25,556 nucleotides of DNA from an uncultured Muribaculaceae bacterium (lineage in GTDB: Bacteria > Bacteroidota > Bacteroidia > Bacteroidales > Muribaculaceae): the NCBI GenBank assembly GCA_910583525.1, contig CAJTXL010000035.1:1-25556 (forward strand), in the 5' to 3' direction. The notes under the pieces are model-generated. The model was not told the origin of the DNA and searched no databases. It saw only the letters and a list, made by a program, of their open reading frames with translations. Shown here piece after piece: positions 1-7,059 of this stretch (positions within the stretch are counted from its first letter, which is position 1; the number at the start of each line of letters is the position of its first letter). The position numbers and the translations under genes were made by a program.

Positions 1-122
1 GCAAATCCAGAGTTATCTTCTCGTTTATTGAGAAAAAGTTGGTGAGAGTTATTTCCAATATCATTTCAAACGTCGTATTTGGAATTATTTTGCAAATATA
101 GCGTTTAAATTTGGATTACCGG
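1..122. other. AT-rich intergenic region downstream of uvrA
   Basis: This stretch lies beyond the uvrA stop codon and contains no start codon leading into a convincing frame. On the minus strand there is a TATATTTG (100-93) matching the Bacteroidetes -7 box TAnnTTTG, but no TTTG at the expected distance. On the plus strand TAAATTTG (106-113) also matches, with TTTG at the wrong spacing (24 or 13 nt). A 6-bp inverted repeat TTCCAA/TTGGAA (53-58, 79-84) lacks a following U tract. It probably holds the promoter or leader of a leftward gene outside the window, but nothing here can be called firmly. Confidence 0.3.
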
Positions 123-3011
123 CTATTTTGCATGACGTTTTTTAGGAGGTTTTACGGGTTTTATGCCTTCATCGCGCAGGAAGGATGCTGTGGGCGAGTC
201 GCCTGCGGCGATTTCTTCGGGTGTTCCCTGTGCCATGATGCGACCGCCGCCGGCTCCGCCGTCAGGACCCATGTCGACAACATGGTCGGCCATGCGGACT
301 ACATCGAGGTTATGTTCGATTACGAGTACGGTATTGCCTTTGTCGACGAGGCGGTTCAGGATGCCCATCAGTGTGCGGATGTCGTCGAAGTGCAGTCCTG
401 TGGTGGGCTCGTCGAGAATGAAAAGCGTTTTGCCGGTGTCTCTCTTGGCAAGTTCGGTGGCAAGTTTCACGCGTTGGTTCTCGCCGCCCGAGAGGGTAGA
501 CGACGGCTGCCCGAGTTTGATGTATCCAAGGCCTATTTCCTGCAATACCTTGATTTTCTTGAAGATTGCCGGTATGCCGGCAAAGAATTCCACCGCCTGA
601 TTTACGGTCATGTCAAGGACATCGGCAATGGATTTTCCTTTGAAGCGGACTTCGAGGGTCTCGCGGTTATAGCGTTTGCCGTGACACTCTTCGCAAGGAA
701 TGAGCACGTCGGGCAGAAAGTTCATTTCGATGGTCTTGTAGCCGTTGCCGCCACAGGCCTCGCATCGGCCGCCTGCCACGTTGAAGGAGAAGCGCCCCGG
801 CTTGTAGCCTCGGATTTTTGCTTCGGGAAGTGCGACGAACAGGTTGCGAATGTCGGTGAATACGCCGGTATATGTTGCCGGGTTGGAGCGCGGAGTGCGA
901 CCGAGCGGTGACTGGTCGACGGTGACGATTTTGTCGATGTTCTCGATGCCTTCTATGGCGGTGTAGGGCAGCGGTTCGGTCGATGAACGGTAGAAATGTT
1001 GGCTCAGTATGGGCTGGAGCGTTCCGTTCACCAACGATGATTTTCCGGAGCCTGAGACTCCGGCTATTACCGTGAGCGTGCCCAATGGCAGTGTGAAATC
1101 GACGTTTTTGAGGTTGTGCCCCGATGCTCCGCAGATTGTCAGGGTTTTGCCCGAGCCTTTGCGGCGCTTTTCGGGCGTCGCTATCTGTTCTTTGCCGTTG
1201 AGGTATCGGGCCGTAACGGTGTCTGTGGCGAGCATTTCGCGCGGAGTGCCCTGAAAAACGACTTTGCCGCCCTTGCGTCCGGCTCCGGGGCCTATGTCGA
1301 CTATATAGTCTGCTTGCAGCATTATGTCTTTGTCGTGTTCTACCACGACTACGGTGTTCGATGCGTCGCGCAGCTTTTCGAGCGAGGAAATTAGCCTGTG
1401 GTTGTCGCGCTGGTGTAGCCCGATAGAGGGTTCGTCGAGTATATACAGAACGTTGACGAGCTCCGAGCCGAGCTGGGTTGCGAGCCTTATGCGTTGGCTT
1501 TCGCCGCCCGACAGCGTTGCCGAGTTGCGGTTCAACTGTAGATAGTCAAGGCCGACATTCACCAGGAAATGCAGGCGTGTGCCTATTTCCTTGATGATTT
1601 CGGCGGCTATTTTGCGGTCGCGGTCGCTGAGACGCCCGGCTACGGTATTGGCCCATTGCGACAGCTCAGAAATATCCATGCGGCTCAGCTCTGCAATGTT
1701 CTTGCCGTCGACGAAAAAGTGCAATGCTTCGCGGTTGAGCCTGTCGCCCTTGCATTCGGGGCATGTGCATCGCGAAAAGAACTGGCCGCTCCATTTGCGG
1801 GCCTGGTAGCCTGCGTCTTCGTCGGTCTGGTTTTCGATGAATTTGACGATGCCGTCGAAAGAACGGAAAAAATCGAGCGACGACGTAGGCGCGTCGCTCA
1901 TATGCGGCACCGAGGTGGTGCCGTTGAATATTTCGTCGACGCATTCGTCGGACAGCTCTTTGAAGGGCGTTTTCAGGGTGAAGCCGTGGCTTTCGAGAAT
2001 GGCGCGCAACTGCATGAAGAGCACGTTGTCGCGGTATTTGCCAAGCGGTACCAAGGCGCCGCCGTAGATTGACGCGTTTTCGTCGGGGACTATCTTTGCG
2101 CGGTCGATGATGTTGACATAGCCGAGGCCTTTGCAACGCGGGCAAGCGCCCTGGGGCGAGTTGAAAGAGAAGTTGTGCGGCGCCGGGTCGTGATATGAAA
2201 TGCCCGTTGCCGGGTCCATTAATTCCTGGCTGTAATAGGCCACTTCGTCTGCCTCGACATCGTAGACCATCATCTCTTTGTCTCCTTGCACGAGGGCGTT
2301 CTCGACCGAGGCCAATAGCCGCTCGCTGTCTTTGCTGGAAACTTTGAGGCGGTCGATTACCAGTTCGATGCTGTGGTTTTTGTATCGGTCGAGGCGCAGG
2401 CCGCGTGTGATTTCGGTCAGTTCGCCGTCGATGCGGACGTTGAGGAATCCTTTCTTGGTGAGCTGTTCAAACAGGTCTTTGTAGTGGCCTTTGCGGTTTT
2501 TCACCAGAGGGGAGAGTATATAAATCTTACGACCGTCGTAGCGCTCGGTGATGAGTTCGACGATTTTTTCGTCGGTGTACTTCACCATCTCCATCCCCGA
2601 CACATAGCTCCGGGCCTTGCCTATGCGTGCGTAGAGCAGGCGAAGGAAGTCGTAGACCTCTGTCGTGGTGCCGATGGTGCTCCTGGGATTGCGGTTGATG
2701 GTCTTTTGCTCGATGGCAATTACGGGGCACAGCCCTGAGATGCTGTCTACGTCGGGCCGCTCGAGGTTGCCGAGCATGTTGCGCGCATATGCCGAGAAAG
2801 TTTCGATATAGCGCCGCTGTCCTTCGGCAAAGATAGTGTCGAAGGCCAAAGACGATTTTCCCGAACCCGAAAGACCCGTGATTACGGTGAGTTTGTTGTG
2901 CGGAATTTCTACGTCGATGTTCTTGAGGTTGTTGACACGTGCCCCGGTAACAATGATTTTTCCGCAAGTGCCGTCGTCGGCTATTGTGTCGAGTTTTTTT
3001 GTTTTACTCAT
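123..3011 (-). CDS. uvrA: Excinuclease ABC subunit A (UvrA)
   Basis: This is the damage-recognition ATPase of nucleotide excision repair; it loads UvrB onto damaged DNA in the cytoplasm. The 962-residue protein has both ABC modules. Walker A motifs are at about 46-54 and 651-659 (GLSGSGKSS, GVSGSGKSS). Signatures LSGGESQR and LSGGENQR are near 500 and 840. Walker B motifs (ILDEPSIGLH, ILDEPTTGLH) are near 524 and 865. The UvrB-binding region (about 131-250) is present, which argues for a UvrA1-type rather than a UvrA2-type protein. The C-terminal zinc module is intact (CEAC at 750-753, CEEC at 773-776). The first zinc module is not: C290-PR-C293 is there, but the partner CxxC is replaced by D266 and T269. 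The gene starts 4 nt after the transglycosylase stop codon, so translational coupling is likely. Confidence 0.97.
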   Translation of the reverse strand: MSKTKKLDTIADDGTCGKIIVTGARVNNLKNIDVEIPHNKLTVITGLSGSGKSSLAFDTIFAEGQRRYIETFSAYARNMLGNLERPDVDSISGLCPVIAIEQKTINRNPRSTIGTTTEVYDFLRLLYARIGKARSYVSGMEMVKYTDEKIVELITERYDGRKIYILSPLVKNRKGHYKDLFEQLTKKGFLNVRIDGELTEITRGLRLDRYKNHSIELVIDRLKVSSKDSERLLASVENALVQGDKEMMVYDVEADEVAYYSQELMDPATGISYHDPAPHNFSFNSPQGACPRCKGLGYVNIIDRAKIVPDENASIYGGALVPLGKYRDNVLFMQLRAILESHGFTLKTPFKELSDECVDEIFNGTTSVPHMSDAPTSSLDFFRSFDGIVKFIENQTDEDAGYQARKWSGQFFSRCTCPECKGDRLNREALHFFVDGKNIAELSRMDISELSQWANTVAGRLSDRDRKIAAEIIKEIGTRLHFLVNVGLDYLQLNRNSATLSGGESQRIRLATQLGSELVNVLYILDEPSIGLHQRDNHRLISSLEKLRDASNTVVVVEHDKDIMLQADYIVDIGPGAGRKGGKVVFQGTPREMLATDTVTARYLNGKEQIATPEKRRKGSGKTLTICGASGHNLKNVDFTLPLGTLTVIAGVSGSGKSSLVNGTLQPILSQHFYRSSTEPLPYTAIEGIENIDKIVTVDQSPLGRTPRSNPATYTGVFTDIRNLFVALPEAKIRGYKPGRFSFNVAGGRCEACGGNGYKTIEMNFLPDVLIPCEECHGKRYNRETLEVRFKGKSIADVLDMTVNQAVEFFAGIPAIFKKIKVLQEIGLGYIKLGQPSSTLSGGENQRVKLATELAKRDTGKTLFILDEPTTGLHFDDIRTLMGILNRLVDKGNTVLVIEHNLDVVRMADHVVDMGPDGGAGGGRIMAQGTPEEIAAGDSPTASFLRDEGIKPVKPPKKRHAK

Positions 3012-3015
3012 TTTC

Positions 3016-3951
3016 TTAGAGAGTCCAGTCGGGATTGAACGTCTTGATGCCGTTTTTTTTGCGTGACATCGATTCGGGCAGCGGAATGCGTACGGTGTAT
3101 GTCTTTCCGGCCTTGTTGGTCAGCGACAGCGAGCGTATCCACGGGTTTTCGTCGCGGAGTGTCGCATAGCTTATGCCTTGTTTGGCGGCCCAGTCGGGCC
3201 AGCTCTCTACAGGGCCGCTAACTTTTACTTCGCGGTATTTGCGTGGCTGGTACAATTGGTTGTCGCGAAGTCGGAAGCCGTAGTTGGCCGGTTTTTCCAT
3301 TATGGCTTTCATTGCCATGATGCGGAAAGGATAGCGCGTAGTCTCTTCGGCAAGGTAAAGGTCGAGCGAAGAGTCGCGGCCTTGTTTGTCGAGGGCGTTG
3401 GCGATGCGTGTCATGCCGCCGTTGTATGCCGCCATTGCCGAAGGCCAGTCGCCGTAGCGGTTGTATGCCTTTTTGAGATATCGCGCGGCTGCCGCGGTGG
3501 CTTTTTCTATGTTGTAGCGTTCGTCGACTTCGTCGTTGACTTCGAGGCCGTATTCCTTTGCCGCCGATGCTATGAACTGCCATATTCCGGCGGCCTTTGC
3601 CGGAGAATATGCCCTCGGATTGAGTGAACTTTCGACGCATGCGAGGTATAGCAAGTCGTCGGGCACGCCTTCGCGCCTCAGTATAGGCAGAATTTCAGGG
3701 AAATAGCGGTTGGCTCGTTTGATTATCAGCATTGTGTTGCCATGAGTGTATGTAAGCGACGAAAGCTCGCGGTCGAAGTTCTCGTACATGTCGGTGCGGT
3801 CGAGGTCGACGGTCTTGCCGCAAAGTGTCACTTTTTCGGGCACGTCGGGCGAATACACTGCTGAAAAACGCTGTGAGGATGTCTGTGCGGCAACAGCCGT
3901 CGGGATGAAAACGGCAGCCGACAATGCGAGTGCTTTGAATATATGTGTCAT
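3016..3951 (-). CDS. Secreted lytic murein transglycosylase, MltD/Slt type
   Basis: A periplasmic enzyme expected to cleave the MurNAc-GlcNAc bond of peptidoglycan, giving 1,6-anhydro-MurNAc ends. Residues 1-22 form a signal peptide ending ...AVAA-Q. There is no lipobox, so it is probably soluble or bound non-covalently. The SLT domain covers about 85-215. The catalytic Glu is E107 in ACVESSLNP, followed by the family motifs SPAKAAGIWQF (116-126) and AMAAYNGG (172-179). The C-terminal part (about 238-292), ending in a TYTVRIPLP-like strand, may be a LysM-like or wall-binding segment, but that is weak. It sits 21 nt after the CTD-protein gene and 4 nt before uvrA, within one minus-strand transcription unit. 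I do not assign an exact Mlt symbol. Confidence 0.9.
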   Translation of the reverse strand: MTHIFKALALSAAVFIPTAVAAQTSSQRFSAVYSPDVPEKVTLCGKTVDLDRTDMYENFDRELSSLTYTHGNTMLIIKRANRYFPEILPILRREGVPDDLLYLACVESSLNPRAYSPAKAAGIWQFIASAAKEYGLEVNDEVDERYNIEKATAAAARYLKKAYNRYGDWPSAMAAYNGGMTRIANALDKQGRDSSLDLYLAEETTRYPFRIMAMKAIMEKPANYGFRLRDNQLYQPRKYREVKVSGPVESWPDWAAKQGISYATLRDENPWIRSLSLTNKAGKTYTVRIPLPESMSRKKNGIKTFNPDWTL

Positions 3952-3972
3952 AGGTCTGTTTACTTCTATTAT

Positions 3973-5304
3973 TTATTCGGTCGGTCGGGTGGTGTTTCCG
4001 CCGTCATATTTTATTATGTTTATGTCTCCGGCTTTTTCGTAATCTATTCCGTCGGCCCCACGGGCTTTGATTACATAGAAATAAACACCTGCCGGGACAA
4101 ATTTCCCTCCGTGGCGACCGTCCCACCCTTCGGCAGGGTCGGTCGAAGAGAACAGTTCCGTGCCCCAACGGTTGAAGATGTGGCATTCGTACGAAACAAG
4201 CGATTTGTAGCTCACCTTCCAGAGGTCGTTTACGCCGGGAGATGCTTCGGGCGAAAAGGCGTTGGGTATTTCGAGTTTCGATTCGCCTATGAAAATCTGA
4301 TATGTCGGCCCGACAAACTCGCAGGTTCCTTCGGCGTTGTTTGCTACGAATCGGACATATGTGTTGCCTTGGGTTGTGAAAGTGTAGTCGAAAGACAATT
4401 CGTTGAAAGTGTTGTCGGGGATTCCGAAGTCGGGGTTTCGCGAAATCTGCCATTCGGTGAATATTGCGGCGTCGCTGACGGCGGCTTCAAAACTTATCTC
4501 ACAAGGAGCCGAGCCTCCGAGCCCGTCGGTCGAGCTGTCTTTCTGCTCGTTGTCGACATCGCGGACGGTCTGTGTGGCCTTTGTCTCGGCAATGACGCTG
4601 CGGCTTGTGAATGTCGGCGATTCTATGCTTTGCTCTTGTCCCCATGCACGTAGAAAACGGTCGCCCGACAGTTTGAACGAAGTGTCGCACAGCGGTGCCG
4701 GGACATGTATTTCGTGCCCGACAGATGCGATGGTTTCTTCGGCCGGATATGGCAGATAGCTGTAGCTGTCCTCGTTGAATGCCAGGGTAGTGTATTCTAT
4801 TTCAAGCTCACGCGAGAGCACAAGCCTGCGTCCGTTGATGGTGTAATAGGGTATTTCGGCCGCAGAACCCGTGAATGTCAGTGCCGCGCGGTCGCAATCC
4901 TGCTCAGGGGCGATGTCGAGTGACTGCATGTCGAGCCAATGCTCCGAGTAGTTTACCAGCCAATAGCATGTGCGGTCGAGCCCTTCTTCGATAATATAGC
5001 CCATGTCGGACGGCTGTGCCTGTATGCTTACGCGAGTTCCGCTTTTCGTAGGCGTGAGTTCTTCTGCATAGGCTCCGCCGAGGTTGCTGAAACGGTACCA
5101 TTTGACTGTAGACTGCGGCGATTTGGCCGTATAGACCATCGTGAGGCCACGGGTGTCGGGTGCCACATATATTGCTTCAAGCCCGGTAGAAGCTTCTGCC
5201 GGAACTCTTACGGGCGTCATTGTAGCGCCTTCGAAGTCGATGGCCGAAGATGCCGATGCGGCGAAAGCGAGCGATGATGCCGCTACGATATGTCGTAAAT
5301 CCAT
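3973..5304 (-). CDS. Secreted surface protein with gliding-motility-type C-terminal domain (T9SS type B)
   Basis: The 443-residue protein begins with a signal peptide (about 1-21, LAFAASASSA-I). It ends with a CHU_C/TIGR04131-like domain at about 346-443. Diagnostic pieces are IPNAFSPEASPGVND, the FNRWGTELF strand, GWDG and AGVYFYVIKA. In Bacteroidetes this domain directs proteins exported by the Sec system through the type IX secretion system to the cell surface. Residues 22-345 look like beta-rich extracellular modules with several cysteines, and I recognise no enzyme family there. It is the first gene of a unit with the transglycosylase and uvrA. The start is the ATG at 5304, about 20 nt after a promoter-like element. 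Surface location is inferred from the domain; the substrate or partner is unknown. Confidence 0.85.
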   Translation of the reverse strand: MDLRHIVAASSLAFAASASSAIDFEGATMTPVRVPAEASTGLEAIYVAPDTRGLTMVYTAKSPQSTVKWYRFSNLGGAYAEELTPTKSGTRVSIQAQPSDMGYIIEEGLDRTCYWLVNYSEHWLDMQSLDIAPEQDCDRAALTFTGSAAEIPYYTINGRRLVLSRELEIEYTTLAFNEDSYSYLPYPAEETIASVGHEIHVPAPLCDTSFKLSGDRFLRAWGQEQSIESPTFTSRSVIAETKATQTVRDVDNEQKDSSTDGLGGSAPCEISFEAAVSDAAIFTEWQISRNPDFGIPDNTFNELSFDYTFTTQGNTYVRFVANNAEGTCEFVGPTYQIFIGESKLEIPNAFSPEASPGVNDLWKVSYKSLVSYECHIFNRWGTELFSSTDPAEGWDGRHGGKFVPAGVYFYVIKARGADGIDYEKAGDINIIKYDGGNTTRPTE

Positions 5305-5330
5305 TTTCTCTTATGTGCGTTATAAGTATG

Positions 5331-5361
5331 CAAAGATAGTGTTTTTCGCTTATTCTACATA
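5331..5361 (-). promoter_or_regulatory. Bacteroidetes-type promoter for the CTD-protein/transglycosylase/uvrA unit
   Basis: On the minus strand TATCTTTG (5338-5331) fits the -7 consensus TAnnTTTG exactly. TATG (5361-5358) lies 19 nt upstream, where TTTG is expected, matching three of four bases. The predicted start is near 5326, about 22 nt before the ATG. The -33 element lies inside the palindrome at 5342-5381. Confidence 0.55.
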
Positions 5362-5381
5362 AATGTAAGATAAGCGAAAAA
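5342..5381. repeat. Long near-perfect palindrome overlapping a promoter
   Basis: Two 19-nt arms (5342-5360 and 5363-5381) are separated by AA and match at 17 of 19 positions; the outer 12 nt (TTTTTCGCTTAT / ATAAGCGAAAAA) match perfectly. The T run is 5' and the A run 3' on both strands, so there is no U tract after the hairpin and it is not a canonical intrinsic terminator. It covers the -33 region of the promoter for the gene at 3973-5304 and lies 27-66 nt past the stop of the ATPase gene. It could be an operator, a transcript-end stabilising hairpin or both. Confidence 0.6.
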
Positions 5382-5407
5382 TACTAATTGAAGTTAAACG
5401 GATGTGT

Positions 5408-6913
5408 CTATTCTACGCCGAGGCAGTGGCGGACTGCAGTCCGTATTCTATCGGCATATGCGTTGTTGTGCCTTAACAGCCGCACGATTCCGTCGATATA
5501 CCGGTCTTTGTTCTTGAAGCCGCACATCTGGGCCACGTTGCTGCTTGTGAGCATCGATTTTTGGTTGAATACGCGCAAGATGGCGTTGTAGTCGCCCGTG
5601 GCCTCGAATTGGTGGAATTGGCGGCAGTAGTCTTCGTAGATGGCGCGCGGATTGATTTCGTCGAGCAGGCCCGACAGATGGTGCTCGAGGTCGTTTATGT
5701 CGGGGCACCGGGCATCGACCCTGTACTCCATTGTCCGCTTCACCCTGTGCCGTGTGTGTAAGAGGGCTTGCTGTCGCAGGTCGGCACGGAAGAGCGATAT
5801 GATGGTTTTGCGCACACGGTCGAACACGCGGTCGGGGTTGTGGCCGTTGGCTTCGGCCATCGCGCGGACTACGTCTTCGATTATGAGCATGTTCTCGATT
5901 TCGGCCACGTCGGGCACCATGACCTGTTTGCGGCGGAGATATGCCACTTCGGTGTCGTCGCGGCGGTCGCGGTCTACGATGCCTTTGCTGTCCATTTTAT
6001 GGAATGAAGCCAAATCGTTGAAGGTACGCGTGGCTTCTATCACCTTGTTGCAGCTTCCGAGCGAGCGCACGGTGTAGTCGGGAAAAATCAGAGGATATAG
6101 TTTTGCATCGATAGAGCGGTTGCTGTCGCCTTCGATGAAGAGCACGGGTTTGCGGGCGCCGACAAGAGTCATGTAAAGTTCCTGCGATATGCCGCTCTGC
6201 GCCGGGAGTATGTCGTAGTCCCATGCCGGGACGGCGGTGTCGCAGTCGCGCACCCATACTACCGGGGCGCCGTTGCGCGAAGATGCGAACTCGGGGTCGT
6301 GGGTGGTGTAGCAGAATGTGCAGTCGGCGCGCATGGCCTCAAGACGGTTCCAAAGCGAAGAGGTGAGGGTAGGGTGCAGAAACATTTCAGGCGAATCCAC
6401 GAACACCACGGCTCCTTTGGGAGCGTAGAGCACGGCACCTGCATAGTATAGCACGGCACGTTCGCCGTCGGACAGTCGGACAGCGGAGTATGAATCCTGG
6501 TCGAAGCCTTTGGCGAACAGTATCTTGCCGCTGTCTATCAGGACTCGGTTTCCGGGAAAAACCTCTTGCCACAGCGATATCACACTGTCGAGCCTCGTGC
6601 GTCGCAGTTTTGTGTCCTGACCTTGTGCTGCGGCGAGTTTGTATCCTATAAGGTTCACCATCTCGTCGTGCATAAGTCGTGCCAACAGCGTTTCGAGGGC
6701 TGTCTGAGCCACGCCGCCGCTTTCGGTCTGACGACGGTTGTACAGTGCGTCGAGGGCCGACATTCGGTAGGCCCTGTCTCCGAGGCTGTCGACTATAGCC
6801 GATGTAAAGCGTGTTTTGCCGGCGCCGTTTGCGCCGATTATCACGAGACAGTCGTTGACCGACAATGTTTCGGGCGTGAGCCCTTTTCGTCGTTGGGGCA
6901 GTGTCAGTTCCAT
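5408..6913 (-). CDS. ABC/AAA15-type ATPase fused to a DUF4435 (TOPRIM-like) domain; possible compact PARIS/OLD-like protein
   Basis: Read from the ATG at 6913 the protein has 501 residues; an upstream TTG at 6976 stays in frame but adds an unconvincing 21-residue extension. The N-terminal half is an SMC/OLD-like ATPase. It has Walker A GANGAGKT (27-34), signature LSDGER (147-152), Walker B VVFVDSPE (169-176) with E176, and the H-loop TTHD (H205). The C-terminal half from about 255 matches DUF4435: VLFIEGD (E261), GIVDRDRR (D314, D316) and EIENML (E338, E340), the acidic pattern of TOPRIM-type nucleases. Separate proteins of these two kinds make AriA and AriB of the PARIS anti-phage system, and fused forms exist. 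There is almost no coiled-coil insertion (only about 110 residues from Walker A to signature), so it is smaller than AriA plus AriB. It is monocistronic among housekeeping genes. Domains are clear; the cellular role is unknown. Confidence 0.8.
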   Translation of the reverse strand: MELTLPQRRKGLTPETLSVNDCLVIIGANGAGKTRFTSAIVDSLGDRAYRMSALDALYNRRQTESGGVAQTALETLLARLMHDEMVNLIGYKLAAAQGQDTKLRRTRLDSVISLWQEVFPGNRVLIDSGKILFAKGFDQDSYSAVRLSDGERAVLYYAGAVLYAPKGAVVFVDSPEMFLHPTLTSSLWNRLEAMRADCTFCYTTHDPEFASSRNGAPVVWVRDCDTAVPAWDYDILPAQSGISQELYMTLVGARKPVLFIEGDSNRSIDAKLYPLIFPDYTVRSLGSCNKVIEATRTFNDLASFHKMDSKGIVDRDRRDDTEVAYLRRKQVMVPDVAEIENMLIIEDVVRAMAEANGHNPDRVFDRVRKTIISLFRADLRQQALLHTRHRVKRTMEYRVDARCPDINDLEHHLSGLLDEINPRAIYEDYCRQFHQFEATGDYNAILRVFNQKSMLTSSNVAQMCGFKNKDRYIDGIVRLLRHNNAYADRIRTAVRHCLGVE

Positions 6914-7059
6914 AGAACAATAACTTGGTTGGATATTGCAAGGTAGGCATTTTAATGCAATACAGGCCTTCTTCAAATATTAAAAAACATTAAAATGATT
7001 GTCTGTGAGGTTCTGTAATAGCATTTGCGGATGTTTTAAAAGCATAAAACTATTTATTT
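6914..7059. promoter_or_regulatory. Divergent intergenic region between the ATPase gene and the efflux operon
   Basis: This 146-nt AT-rich spacer should hold promoters in both directions. On the plus strand TAGCATTTG (7019-7027) resembles TAnnTTTG with one extra spacer base; ATTG (6998-7001) lies roughly at -33 distance, which would give a leader of about 25-30 nt before the ATG at 7060. On the minus strand TAATATTTG has the same one-base excess and no matching -33 box. No regulator gene or clear operator is seen. The promoter calls are weak. Confidence 0.3.

Noticed and set aside
53..84. TTCCAA/TTGGAA inverted repeat after uvrA as a terminator
   Set aside because: The stem is only 6 bp with a 20-nt loop and no adjacent U tract.
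111..911. 266-codon plus-strand frame antisense to the 3' end of uvrA, preceded by a TAAATTTG box
   Set aside because: The -33 partner is at the wrong distance and the protein has no domain, while the opposite strand encodes the conserved UvrA C-terminus.
5342..5381. Palindrome read as an intrinsic terminator
   Set aside because: On either strand the T run precedes and the A run follows the stem, so no U tract trails the hairpin.
6914..6976. Upstream TTG start extending the ATPase by 21 residues
   Set aside because: The extension is Cys-rich, matches nothing, and the ATG at 6913 begins right before the ATPase fold with usual spacing to Walker A.
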